Origin: Brevibacterium sp. S111
GTDB taxonomy: Bacteria > Actinomycetota > Actinomycetes > Actinomycetales > Brevibacteriaceae
DNA: 64,000 nt
Assembly: GCF_004745075.1 (NCBI RefSeq)
Contig: NZ_RHFH01000001.1
Span: forward strand, 434,001 to 498,000
Direction: 5' to 3'
The notes under the pieces are model-generated. The model was not told where the DNA came from, did not search any database, and saw only the letters and a list, made by a program, of their open reading frames with translations. Of the stretch, positions 27,739 through 36,356 are shown piece by piece. Each line of letters starts with the position of its first letter. The stretch's first letter is position 1. A program made the translations under genes and the position numbers.

Positions 27739-28413
27739 GCGGAGACACGGCAGACGGTGTTAGGCGAACTCCTCGACCGAGTGCGATCCATTCGCCGAGG
27801 CGGCCGCGTCCTCATCGCGATCGACGGCCTCGACGGGGCCGGCAAGTCAGTGCTCGTCTCCGAGCTCGTCGACCTCGCGTCCCGGGTCGACGGCCGCCGA
27901 CTGGCAGGGGTGAGCATCGACGGATTCCATCACCCCAGGTCGGTGCGTCACGCGAAGGGCTGCGGCCCCGAGTGCTTCTATCGGGACTCCTACGACTATC
28001 CAGCGTTCGTCGAATCCGTCGTTGACCCCTTCCGCAAGGGTGAGGCGATCACGCCCGCGGTGTGGGATGTCGCTGCCGATCAGCCTGCCTCACCCCAACC
28101 CGTCGACCTGCCGGGTGACTGCGTCCTCCTCGTCGACGGGATCTTCCTCCACCGTCCCGAACTGCGCGGTATCTGGGATGCGAGCGTCTGGATCGAGGTG
28201 CCGTTCGCGGTCTCGGTGCCGCGAGGGAATGCGCGGTTCCCGCACCTGAGCTCTGCGGATCCCGAGTCTGAATCCAATCGTCGTTACGTCGGCGGACAGA
28301 GGCTCTACTTCGCCGAGGCGGCCCCGTGGGACCGTGCCACCTGGATCCTCGACAACACCGACTTGGACCGGCCGAAACTGGCACAAGGCACCCGTGTCAC
28401 CCCACTCCCCTAG
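27736..28413 (+). CDS. uridine kinase-like P-loop kinase
   Basis: 225 aa. Walker A GLDGAGKSVL near residue 30 and the kinase segment GVSIDGFHHPR, with YRDSYDYPAF after it, as in uridine kinase/phosphoribulokinase-like small-molecule kinases. It would phosphorylate a nucleoside or similar alcohol. True uridine kinases differ in the lid region, so substrate is uncertain. Starts leaderless-type. Confidence 0.75.
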   Translation: MAETRQTVLGELLDRVRSIRRGGRVLIAIDGLDGAGKSVLVSELVDLASRVDGRRLAGVSIDGFHHPRSVRHAKGCGPECFYRDSYDYPAFVESVVDPFRKGEAITPAVWDVAADQPASPQPVDLPGDCVLLVDGIFLHRPELRGIWDASVWIEVPFAVSVPRGNARFPHLSSADPESESNRRYVGGQRLYFAEAAPWDRATWILDNTDLDRPKLAQGTRVTPLP

Positions 28414-28425
28414 ACTGGCTACATG
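28411..28425 (+). promoter_or_regulatory. leaderless-type -10 of the CrtI-like gene
   Basis: TAGACT at 28411-28416 (overlapping the kinase stop codon), six bases, then ATG at 28423. No Shine-Dalgarno is present. Confidence 0.5.
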
Positions 28426-29898
28426 AGCACTGAGGTGGATGCAGTCGTCGTCGGATCCGGACCGAACGGCCTGGCGGCCGCGGTCACCATGGCCCGTGCA
28501 GGGCTCTCGGTCCAGGTGTTCGAAGCGCAGCCGACGATCGGCGGCGGTGCCCGGACCCTCGACCTCGGACTGGCCCCGGGCATCACCCACGACATGTGCT
28601 CGGCCGTGCACCCGCTGGCCATCGCCAGCCCCTTCTTCGTCGACTTCGACCTGCGCGCCCGCGGGATGGAGCTGACCACCCCCGAGATCTCCTACGCCCA
28701 ACCGCTCGACGGCGGACCCGCCGCGCTGGCTTTCCACGATCTCGACGAAACGGTCGACCACCTCGGCGAGGCGGGGCCGGAATGGCGCCGTTTCTTCGCC
28801 CCGCTTCTCGACCGTGTCGATGACGCGATCTGGCTGTCCCTCGGCGACAAGCGGTCGGTGCCCGAAACCCTGCGCGATCTTCCCGGGCTCGCGAACATCG
28901 TGAAGTTCGGGCTGCGGCTGCTCTCGCAGGCCAGCCCCGCGTGGAACATTCCGCTCGCCCACGAATCGACCCAGGCCCTATTCACCGGGGTCGCCGCCCA
29001 TGCGATCGGCGGGCTGCCTGCGATGGGCACGGCCGCCACGGCCACGATGCTCTCCACGGTCGCCCACGCCGGGGGCTGGCCCTCCCCCATCGGCGGTTCG
29101 CAGGCAATCATCGACCACCTCGTCGCCGATCTCGAAGCCCACGGCGGCCGAGTGCACGCGAACACCCGCATCGACCACGTCTCCGACCTGCCTGCGGCGC
29201 GTGCCTACCTGCTCGACACCTCGGCGCTGGGGGCGGCGCAGATCTTCTCCGGACTGCTGCCGGCCCACGTCGACCGTGCGCTGCGCGGGTTCAAACAGGG
29301 CAACGCCGCAGCGAAGGTCGACTTCGTCCTCGACGGTCCCGTCCCCTGGACCGACCCCGAGGTGGGCCGAGCCGGAACGATCCACGTCGGCGGAACTCGC
29401 GCCCAGATGGCCGCCGCCGAGGGGCAGGTGATGAAGGGCCGCATGCCCGCCGACCCCGTGTGCCTCGTCTCGGACCCCACCGTCTTCGACCCAGCACGCG
29501 AGGTGGGCGGCCTGCGCCCGCTGTGGACGTACGCTCACGTACCCTTCGACTGCCCGCTCGATCCGACCGAGTACATCACCCGGCAGATCGAACGCTTCGC
29601 CCCCGGCTTCCGCGACCGCATCGTCGCGCACAACGCGATTCCCGCCTCCGAGATGGCCGGTCACAACCAGAACTACATCGGCGGGGACATCGCCACCGGA
29701 GCCGTGACCTTCTACCGGATGATGGCGCGCCCCCGCCTGACCTGGGACTCCTACAGCCTCGGCGTGCCCGGCGCGTTTCTGTGCTCGGCCGCGACCCCGC
29801 CGGCCCCCGGTGTCCACGGCATGAACGGTTGGTTCGCCGCCCGCCGAGCGCTGAAGACCCGCTTCGGCATCGACGAGGCCCCGAGCCTGGCGCCCTGA
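28423..29898 (+). CDS. phytoene-desaturase-like FAD oxidoreductase
   Basis: 491 aa. The FAD motif GSGPNGLAAAVTMARAG is at about residues 9-25, and the C-terminal half ends in CSAATPPAPGVHGMNGWFAA, as in the COG1233 group related to CrtI. This group includes carotenoid desaturases and many uncharacterised actinobacterial dehydrogenases. No crtB, crtE or other carotenoid genes are nearby, so carotenoid synthesis is not supported. It ends 45 bp from the convergent hypothetical gene. Confidence 0.78.
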   Translation: MSTEVDAVVVGSGPNGLAAAVTMARAGLSVQVFEAQPTIGGGARTLDLGLAPGITHDMCSAVHPLAIASPFFVDFDLRARGMELTTPEISYAQPLDGGPAALAFHDLDETVDHLGEAGPEWRRFFAPLLDRVDDAIWLSLGDKRSVPETLRDLPGLANIVKFGLRLLSQASPAWNIPLAHESTQALFTGVAAHAIGGLPAMGTAATATMLSTVAHAGGWPSPIGGSQAIIDHLVADLEAHGGRVHANTRIDHVSDLPAARAYLLDTSALGAAQIFSGLLPAHVDRALRGFKQGNAAAKVDFVLDGPVPWTDPEVGRAGTIHVGGTRAQMAAAEGQVMKGRMPADPVCLVSDPTVFDPAREVGGLRPLWTYAHVPFDCPLDPTEYITRQIERFAPGFRDRIVAHNAIPASEMAGHNQNYIGGDIATGAVTFYRMMARPRLTWDSYSLGVPGAFLCSAATPPAPGVHGMNGWFAARRALKTRFGIDEAPSLAP

Positions 29899-29943
29899 CG
29901 TTAGGTGCGCCGGTCACGGAGCCCCCACAGGGACGTCGATCGC

Positions 29944-31254
29944 TCACCGAGTCGGCACTTTACGCCACGCATCCGCATCGTCGTCATAGGACCATTCGGC
30001 CACCTCGGCGATGCCGGTGACGACGTCGCCCAGCCAATACGTCGTGTCCGGGTTCCACCCGGCCATGAGACTCACCGTCCTCTCATCCGTGTCACCTGCC
30101 ATCGGACGTGATGGCGTGTCCTCGATGAAGCTCGCATCGCCGACGTCAATGATGGCTCCGGCCGTGCGCAGATATCCGGCGAGGCTGACGTGCACGGCGT
30201 CGAACTCTTCGGCCACTTGTGACCAGTCAGGGATCACCCAGCGGCCCTTGCGGCCGGTCGTTTCGAACCATACGTGACGTCGTTGCGCGGTGACGTCGAG
30301 CGGATAGCGACGGCAGAGGTCCGCCCAGTCGTCCGGGGTGTGGATCTCGCAGATGCTCGCCTCGGTTCGGATCTTCAGTCGACAGGCACGGGCCCGCTCG
30401 AGTCCGACATCGTCTTCGACGAGGTCGACGCCGATGGGCGTGCCCTTCGGCCAGCTGTCCGTCGAGGTCCAGAGCCCGAACGGTGGAATCGACCACCACT
30501 CGCCGCTGACTTCCTTAAACGGGTCCTTTGCGAAGTCGTGGCGATAGTCCGTTTCGGCGGTGAGCATCCACGCCAGCCATCCCTCCAGATTCTGCGGCAT
30601 CACTACGCCCGAGTCGGCATCGAAGGGCGCAACCATGTCGTCACGACTGACTTCGGCAAGATCTGCAGGATTCTCAGGATCTGCGGAGTACACAGCGGGC
30701 AGCACGCCCTTGATGCCCGAGTCGTCCCAAGCCAGAGCCCATTGGTTCTCCCGGTCGAGGGGACGCGACCAATCATCGAGGAGACCTGTGGCGAGGATCG
30801 CCTCGGCGAAGGGAATGAGTGCCTGCCGCACTTCGGGTGCGCCGGCCACGATGTCCGCTCCATGCGGAGGCTGCCAATACATGGCCCCGGAGATCACTTC
30901 GGCCATTGCGTCTCCCAGGTCGTCTTGGCTGGGCGTGACAGGTGTGATGTGCCCGAGCTTCTCGGCGACGTCGGCGGGGAGTGCAGAATTCTCCTCCGGC
31001 TCTGACGTGTCCGGCCCCTGGTACATCACCACAGCCGCGCCTTGTGCCCGATCCTGAAGGTAGGCGGCGATGAAGGCGGTTTCGTTGAACTCCGCATATG
31101 CGCGCGCAGCGTCTGTCTGGGGTCCGTCGTCCGCGCTGAGCTCACGTTCGATCTTTTCGGGCGTTTGGCGAGCGATCGTGAACACCAGCGAACGTCCCCG
31201 CGGGGACGCGAGCAGTTCTTCAGCGGTGAGCAGTCGGTTCTCCGATTCGGTCAT
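29944..31254 (-). CDS. hypothetical protein, soluble, acidic
   Basis: 436 aa from ATG 31254, chosen because TAGGGT lies seven bases before it; a GTG at 31260 is an alternative. The protein is hydrophilic, rich in Asp/Glu/Trp, without signal peptide or membrane segments. I recognise no domain. The N-terminal ~100 residues resemble small SseB-like or immunity-type proteins only in composition, which is not evidence. Neighbours give no clear job. Confidence 0.7.
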   Translation of the reverse strand: MTESENRLLTAEELLASPRGRSLVFTIARQTPEKIERELSADDGPQTDAARAYAEFNETAFIAAYLQDRAQGAAVVMYQGPDTSEPEENSALPADVAEKLGHITPVTPSQDDLGDAMAEVISGAMYWQPPHGADIVAGAPEVRQALIPFAEAILATGLLDDWSRPLDRENQWALAWDDSGIKGVLPAVYSADPENPADLAEVSRDDMVAPFDADSGVVMPQNLEGWLAWMLTAETDYRHDFAKDPFKEVSGEWWSIPPFGLWTSTDSWPKGTPIGVDLVEDDVGLERARACRLKIRTEASICEIHTPDDWADLCRRYPLDVTAQRRHVWFETTGRKGRWVIPDWSQVAEEFDAVHVSLAGYLRTAGAIIDVGDASFIEDTPSRPMAGDTDERTVSLMAGWNPDTTYWLGDVVTGIAEVAEWSYDDDADAWRKVPTR

Positions 31255-31313
31255 GGGCACAACCCTAAATCGGTGTGTGCTCCGCTGCAGTCATCATTGC
31301 CCCACTGCCGTCA

Positions 31314-32267
31314 TCACGTCCCCGTGGGGACGTCGGAATGCGGCTGCTCGATGTTTGTCTCGTCAATCGGCACCGCCTCGGCGAGAATCCTTGCCCCCTT
31401 CGCCGCTTTCAGCCCGGCGCCGAGGACACCGATGATGACAAGCACGGCGCCGCACAGCTCCCCAAGGGTCACGGTCTCCCCGAGGACGAGCCAGGCCGCG
31501 CTCATGCCGACGATCGGCACGAGCATGGAGAACGGGGCGACGACACCGGCGGGATTGCGCGACATCAGCCACGACCAGATGCCGGAGCCGAGCACCGTGG
31601 CGATGACGACGGTATAGATCAGCCCCGCGACCCCGATCATGCCGGTCGCCGTGCCGAGCGTCGTCATCGATGTGCCGATCGCGGCCGGTCCTTCGACGAT
31701 GAGCGAGATGAGAAGCATCGGCAGCGGCGGGATGATCGACATCCACATCGTGAACTTCACAGGTTCGACCGACTGCGCCTGCCGATTGCAGATATTGCCG
31801 ATCGCCCACCCGAACGCCCCGGCCACGGTGAGGAGGAAGGGCAGGAAGCTCGCCGATGAGTCGAGGCGCTGCCAGCCGACGACGCCGAGGCCCGCCATCG
31901 CGACGAGGAGGAACACCATCTGTGAGGCGCGGACCCGCTCGCGCAGGAACGTCATCCCCAGCAGCACGGTGAAGGGCCCGGAGGCTTGGAGGACGAGCGA
32001 GGCCAGCCCGGTGGGCATGCCGGTGGCCATCGCCCAGTAGAGGAACGCGAACTGCAGGACCCCGAAGCCGAGCCCGTAGCCGGCGATCCAGCGGAACTTC
32101 ACGTCCGGTTTCGGCACGAACAGCAGCGCCGGCAGCGCGAGGAGACCGAAGCGCAGCGCAACGAGGAAGAACGGCGGGAACTGGTCGAGTGAGAGGTCGA
32201 TCGCGAGGAAGTTCAACCCCCACATCACCGCCACCGAGGCGGCCAGCAGGCAGTGTTTGAAAGACAT
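31314..32267 (-). CDS. EamA-family (DMT) transporter
   Basis: 317 aa with ten hydrophobic segments in two EamA halves, starting MSFKHCLLAASVAVMWGLNF at 32267; the open frame runs on to 32879, but that part is antisense to the LysR gene. DMT exporters of this type move amino acids or metabolites out of the cell. It is divergent from a LysR gene across 72 bp, the common regulator-exporter arrangement. GAGAAT six bases before the ATG could be a leaderless -10. Confidence 0.87.
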   Translation of the reverse strand: MSFKHCLLAASVAVMWGLNFLAIDLSLDQFPPFFLVALRFGLLALPALLFVPKPDVKFRWIAGYGLGFGVLQFAFLYWAMATGMPTGLASLVLQASGPFTVLLGMTFLRERVRASQMVFLLVAMAGLGVVGWQRLDSSASFLPFLLTVAGAFGWAIGNICNRQAQSVEPVKFTMWMSIIPPLPMLLISLIVEGPAAIGTSMTTLGTATGMIGVAGLIYTVVIATVLGSGIWSWLMSRNPAGVVAPFSMLVPIVGMSAAWLVLGETVTLGELCGAVLVIIGVLGAGLKAAKGARILAEAVPIDETNIEQPHSDVPTGT

Positions 32268-32318
32268 GGCCTCATTCTCGGGCCCGGTCACACTGAAGCA
32301 CAATCGCAAGATCCTTAA

Positions 32319-32333
32319 TACACTGTGTAACCT
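32319..32333 (+). promoter_or_regulatory. LysR promoter with overlapping palindrome
   Basis: TACACTGTGTA (32319-32329) is a perfect 11-base palindrome, and its last bases form the -10 TAACCT (32328-32333), which is six bases before the LysR ATG at 32340. A repressor on the palindrome would block the -10. The start is leaderless-type. Confidence 0.5.
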
Positions 32334-32339
32334 GGCTTC

Positions 32340-33269
32340 ATGGTTATTGATGCGAGGCATCTCGAACTGCTGCGCCTCTTCGACGAGTACGGCAGCGTCA
32401 CCGCCGTCGCCGACGTCACGCACCGCTCGCCTTCGGCCGTCTCGCAGCAACTGCGGCAGACGAGCCGCGAGATCGGCCGCACTCTCGTCGAACCCGCCGG
32501 ACGCGGACTCACGCTCACCGCCGCGGGACGTCTGCTCGCCCACGGCGGGCGGGACGTGGCCCGCACGCTCGCCCGCGTGCAGGCGCAGTGGGAGGGCCAC
32601 CTCGGCGAGGCCGTCGGAGAGATCACCCTGACCGGACTGCCGAGCGCGCTCACCTATCTCCTCCCTGACGCCCTGCGACGGCTGCGCCGGGAGCACCAGG
32701 GGATCGACCTGCGCATGGACGACGTCGACCTCGCCGAACACGAATTCGCGGGCCTGACTCGGGATGTCGACATCGTCGTCGCGCACAGCCTCGTCGCCGA
32801 ACGTCCCATCGGCACCGACGGACTCACCGTCGTTCCGCTCGCGCGCGAACCCATCGACGTCGCCCTCGCCGCCGACCATCCGCTCGCCGGGCGTGCCTCA
32901 CTGGCCCCAGACGATGTCGTCGGGTGTCGTTGGGTGGGGGTGCCGCGCGGGTATCCCTTCGACACAATTCTCACCTCGATCGAGCACGTCACCGGGCACG
33001 ACCTCGACGTTGTCCAACGGATTAGGGACAACCGCCTCATCGAGGCGATCGTCGCCTCCTCGGATCAGGCCGCGCTCCTTCCCCGGTTCACGACGCCGCG
33101 AGATGCGGGGTTGGCACTTGTGCCGCTGATGGGGGTGAGCACGACGCGTTGGATCGTTGCGGTGATGCGACCGGACACGGCTGAGCGGGTCGCGGTGCGC
33201 GCGGTGATCGCGGCGCTCAGCCAGATCGAGGGCACAGCGGACGAGGGTGAGGCCCGCACAGCCGACTAG
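32340..33269 (+). CDS. LysR-family transcriptional regulator
   Basis: 309 aa. N-terminal HTH (LELLRLFDEYGSVTAVADVT, then SPSAVSQQLRQ) and a C-terminal substrate-binding-like domain. It is the ArgP-like or 'AlaR-like' type often found divergent from amino-acid exporters; here the partner is the EamA transporter. It likely activates that exporter in response to an exported metabolite. Ends overlapping the HTTM gene by 4 bp. Confidence 0.88.
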   Translation: MVIDARHLELLRLFDEYGSVTAVADVTHRSPSAVSQQLRQTSREIGRTLVEPAGRGLTLTAAGRLLAHGGRDVARTLARVQAQWEGHLGEAVGEITLTGLPSALTYLLPDALRRLRREHQGIDLRMDDVDLAEHEFAGLTRDVDIVVAHSLVAERPIGTDGLTVVPLAREPIDVALAADHPLAGRASLAPDDVVGCRWVGVPRGYPFDTILTSIEHVTGHDLDVVQRIRDNRLIEAIVASSDQAALLPRFTTPRDAGLALVPLMGVSTTRWIVAVMRPDTAERVAVRAVIAALSQIEGTADEGEARTAD

Positions 33270-34151
33270 GCGGTGCGGGTGCCGGTGAAGCGCTTCGGCA
33301 CGAGCTTCTCCAGCGGCAGGAACGCCGCCCAGCAGATGACGGTCGGCAGGAAGTGGATGCCCAACGCCAGGTAGGTCATGAGGTGGAAGAGGCAGAAGAA
33401 TGCGACGACCGCATAGAGCCATCGGCCCTTGAGGAACAGGGCGACCGGGGAGAGGAACTCGAAGACCAGGGTCGCCCATTGTGCGGCGATGAGGAGGCCG
33501 GGCACCTCGAGGAACGGCTTCGACCATTCGGCCCCGCGGCGCATGAGCGCCCAGATGATCACCGCACCGTTGGCCCAATGGGTGATGTTGCCGGAGGCGA
33601 CCCACTTCATGAGCACCGAGTAGAAATAGGTGAGCACGACCGAGATCTGGACGACCCGGAGCGCCCAACCCGCCCGCGCCGAGGTGGTCGCGACATCGCG
33701 GAAGCGTGCGGGCCCGATCGTCGGCAGGACGAAGGCGGCGATGACCAGCGCCATGTGATCGTGGGCGACGTAGCCGTAGCCCTGGGTGTAGAACATCCAC
33801 GCGCCGAAGCTGATCGCCACCGCCCAACCGCTGATTCTCTGGATGATCCCGGCCGCGGCGAGGAGGGAGAAGACGATGATGGCGGCCAGCAGGAGCTGCG
33901 CACCGAGGACGCCGACGGCGGGAATATGGAGGACGCGTGCCAGCCACAGTGGTTGGTAGAACTCGGGCGTCCACCCGTGGGCGATGACGTCACCGGAGAT
34001 GGTGAGCACATCGATGATGATGAAGACGTAGACGAACACCCGGAACACGGCCGCTCGGGCGAGGGGGACCTCGGGCATGAACCAGCGCAGGAACGGGTTG
34101 CGCGGTCCCGCCTCGGCGGGGGGTGGTCGTCAAAGTCAGGGTGCGACTCAT
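33266..34151 (-). CDS. HTTM-domain membrane protein, N-terminus interrupted by a C-run frameshift
   Basis: The intact frame from ATG 34078 gives 270 aa with about seven hydrophobic segments and the HTTM (horizontally transferred transmembrane) character related to vitamin-K-dependent carboxylase membrane domains. The natural start is probably ATG 34151, which overlaps the upstream gene's TGA (ATGA at 34148-34151). That frame reads MSRTLTLTTT, hits a run of six C (G6 at 34118-34123 on the plus strand), and only with one C fewer continues as AEAGPRNPFLRWFMPEVPL into the HTTM body. NPFLRWFMPE is the usual HTTM beginning. Either a homopolymer error or a slippage site. Confidence 0.75.
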
Positions 34152-34726
34152 CGGACCTCCCAGGTCGCCAGCGTCGTCTCTTCGGGTTCGCCGACGCTCA
34201 GGCCGTTCTTCAGCTGCGTGGTGGTCCGGCAGAGGATCATCGTCTCCGGCTTCGGCTCAAGCGGGTGCAGCCGCACGTACGAATCGGCCATCGACTGCAT
34301 GAGTTCGGGGTGGGCGATGACCCGGTCGAGCTGGGATTCGACGTCACCGCGCTCGATGCCGACGGTCGCCGCGTTGAAACCGAGGCGACGCGGTTCGTCC
34401 TCGCCGGGGAACTGGGCGGCGATGCAGGTGGAGCCGACGGTGCCGTTGAGGTCCTTGGCAGTGGCGTACTGGGTGAGTGAGCCGAGTGGGAAGAAGTCGT
34501 TCGTGTTGAGGAACTGACCGCACGTGAGGACGACGAGGGCCGCAGCCGGGACGACGACGCGCCAGCCGATGCCGAGCTTCGACAGCGGTTTCACCCGGGT
34601 GGGCGGCTTGGGGCTGCCCGCGCCCGTGTTCTCGGAATGCGCCCGGCCGCCCACGGACCGGCCCGCCGTCGACCCTTCGGCGGCAGGGTCCTGTCTCGCC
34701 AGGAGGCGACGCTTCTTCTCGTCCAT
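34148..34726 (-). CDS. hypothetical single-pass membrane protein paired with HTTM gene
   Basis: 192 aa. A basic N-terminus (~1-50) is followed by one membrane helix (VVVPAAALVVLTCGQFL) and a ~130-residue extracellular-type domain with two or three Cys. In actinobacteria, HTTM genes are often preceded by a small membrane protein (DUF5819-like) of this layout; I assign it to that partner type on context only. Its stop shares bases with the start of the HTTM gene, so the two proteins are coupled and may work as a complex. Confidence 0.65.
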   Translation of the reverse strand: MDEKKRRLLARQDPAAEGSTAGRSVGGRAHSENTGAGSPKPPTRVKPLSKLGIGWRVVVPAAALVVLTCGQFLNTNDFFPLGSLTQYATAKDLNGTVGSTCIAAQFPGEDEPRRLGFNAATVGIERGDVESQLDRVIAHPELMQSMADSYVRLHPLEPKPETMILCRTTTQLKNGLSVGEPEETTLATWEVR

Positions 34727-34785
34727 ACGCTGCGGGCTCGTCCTCTCGGGTGCGGATCATTCGCAGACAATCCTATCCGCCCAGA

Positions 34786-34843
34786 ACTACCTCACGGCGG
34801 CCCAGCAACCTGGCGCGAGGTTGCTGGGCCGCCGTGAGGTAGT
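34786..34843. repeat. long palindromic repeat, copy 3 (25-bp arms, compensated changes)
   Basis: Perfect 25-bp arms around the same 8-base loop TGGCGCGA (34811-34818). Relative to copies 1 and 2 the stem reads CTACCTCACGG rather than CTACGTGACGG, and the opposite arm carries the matching changes, so pairing is fully kept. It lies 9 bp past the stop of the 34852-35667 gene, between two same-strand genes rather than convergent ones. Confidence 0.85.
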
Positions 34844-34851
34844 AAGGGAGG

Positions 34852-35667
34852 TTAGGAGCTGCGGGCGTAGAGGTTGAGCTGCTCCCAGCTGGCCGCGTAC
34901 TTCTGGAAGGCGGTGACAGCGGACTCGTGATCGTCGTTGCTCAGCGCGGTGACCCAGGAGTCGACGAGTTCGGGGGCCTCGGTCGGCCACAGCACATCGG
35001 ACATTCCGCCGAGATCGAGCTCGAGGATCGAGTTCATGTCGAAGGTGTCGACCCACTCGGCCAGGGCCGAAGTCTGTTCGACCATGTCGACGACCTTCGA
35101 ATTGTCCGCAATCGTCTCCGCGGCCCATTCCATGCGCGCCGAGGCGGCCAGGATGTCCGTGCGGATGTACACGCGCAGTCCTGCTTCGGTTTCATCGGCG
35201 ATGATCTGGTCTTCGCTCAGGGAGAAGAACAGCCACCAGGCCGGGGGCACATCCCACGCCGAGACGCGGGTGAAGATGCGGGTGTCCTTCGCGTCCTGCA
35301 GCCATTCGGCACGGCGACTGGCCGCCCGCCGCCGCACCGACTTCGGGGCGATGATATCCAGGGTCGCCTTCGAGGTGTGTTCGGCCAGCGATTCGAGGGC
35401 CTCCCACCCGCGGATGTCCTCCTGCGCGGGGCAGAAGCGATCGACTCCGTCCGATGACTGAGACGCCGGGAGGAAGACGGGAGTGCGGCGGAAAGAATCG
35501 GCCACGGGGCTCGGCGGCAGGGAGATCAGGCGCTTGTCGGCGTCTCGGGAGATCTGTTCTTCGACCCGCTGCCGGTTGCTTTCTACCTGCCTGTCTTGCA
35601 ATTCGGAATGCACGACAAGAGGTTCGAAGATCCGCAGGGTGACGACATAATCGCGACGGTAGGCCAT
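34852..35667 (-). CDS. hypothetical protein
   Basis: 271 aa, soluble, without signal peptide or membrane helix. No motif I recognise; Trp-rich patch AWDVPPAWWLFFSLSEDQ near the middle, acidic elsewhere. TAGGCT (minus strand of 35674-35679) lies six bases before the ATG, a leaderless-type start. It is divergent from the small DUF3073 gene. Confidence 0.7.
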   Translation of the reverse strand: MAYRRDYVVTLRIFEPLVVHSELQDRQVESNRQRVEEQISRDADKRLISLPPSPVADSFRRTPVFLPASQSSDGVDRFCPAQEDIRGWEALESLAEHTSKATLDIIAPKSVRRRAASRRAEWLQDAKDTRIFTRVSAWDVPPAWWLFFSLSEDQIIADETEAGLRVYIRTDILAASARMEWAAETIADNSKVVDMVEQTSALAEWVDTFDMNSILELDLGGMSDVLWPTEAPELVDSWVTALSNDDHESAVTAFQKYAASWEQLNLYARSS

Positions 35668-35793
35668 GGACTCAGCCTATCCAAGGTCGGTTCGCAAAAT
35701 GGAACTTCCCAGTACGAACAGGTAGGATTTAAGCGCATAGCAGAGATCTAGTCCGGGGCCAGAGCCCCAATGACGACGGAGGGGGTCACGCCA

Positions 35794-36012
35794 GTGGGTC
35801 GCGGCCGCGCAAAGGCAAAGCAGATCAAGGTAGCTCGGAAGCTGAAGTACTACAGCCCGGATACCGACCTTAATAGACTCCAGCAGGAGCTGGGCGCCGA
35901 CTCGCGCAAGTCTGGGTCGTCCGATCCGTACGACGACGAACCCGACTACTCCGCTTACGCCGATAAGTACAACGTCGACGATGATGACGAGTACGAAGAC
36001 GACGATGACTGA
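35794..36012 (+). CDS. DUF3073 family small protein
   Basis: 72 aa from GTG 35794, with the ribosome site GGAGGGGG nine bases before it. The family start is GRGRxKAKxxKVAR-LKYxSPDT, and the C-terminus is strongly acidic (DDDDEYEDDDD). The ATG at 35770 would add eight residues not seen in the family. DUF3073 proteins are small, actinobacterial and usually beside purM/purF, as here. Function unknown; the basic head and acidic tail suggest nucleic acid or ribosome binding at most as a guess. Confidence 0.85.
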   Translation: MGRGRAKAKQIKVARKLKYYSPDTDLNRLQQELGADSRKSGSSDPYDDEPDYSAYADKYNVDDDDEYEDDDD

Positions 36013-36356
36013 GTGCGGATGACTCCAGTCGCGAGCGGCTGAAACGACTTCTTTGAGGGCGGGGACTTCGGTTCCCGCCCTCTGTCGTACGCGCACGCAT
36101 TTCCGCGCTGGGGCAGTCCCTCGCCGAGGCGGCCCGCCCCGTCATCGCCCGCCGAGTCCGGCAGACGCCCGTCGAGGCATCCTTCACCGTTGCCCTCATC
36201 GCCTACAGTTCGGGCCACCACCCACCGTTGGCCTCACACCGGCGTGCAGGAACACGCGGGTGTGAGGCCAACGGTGAGGGATGCTCCGCACAGTCGGCGG
36301 ATCTCGCCGCAACAGTCGGCCGCGACAGTCGGCGGAACACCGACGACTGCGTCGAC
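36013..36356. other. non-coding gap with palindrome and short repeats
   Basis: 344 bp between the DUF3073 gene and the convergent purM. It holds a long hairpin at 36223-36276 and three copies of ACAGTCGGC (36290, 36312, 36325) close to the purM stop. I see no gene-like frame. Confidence 0.5.
36223..36276. terminator. long hairpin between DUF3073 gene and purM
   Basis: Perfect 18-bp arms (CACCGTTGGCCTCACACC and its complement at 36259-36276). Inside the 18-base loop a second 5-bp stem forms (GCGTG at 36242-36246 with CACGC at 36253-36257). It lies between convergent genes, so a two-way terminator is likely. Its sequence differs from the three-copy palindrome family, but size and place are alike. 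Confidence 0.7.

Noticed and set aside
28423..29898. Carotenoid biosynthesis locus
   Set aside because: The CrtI-like gene has no crtB, crtE or cyclase neighbours, and the broad COG1233 group has many non-carotenoid members.
29944..31254. Toxin-immunity role for the acidic hypothetical protein
   Set aside because: No toxin gene or recognisable immunity domain nearby; only acidic composition suggested it.
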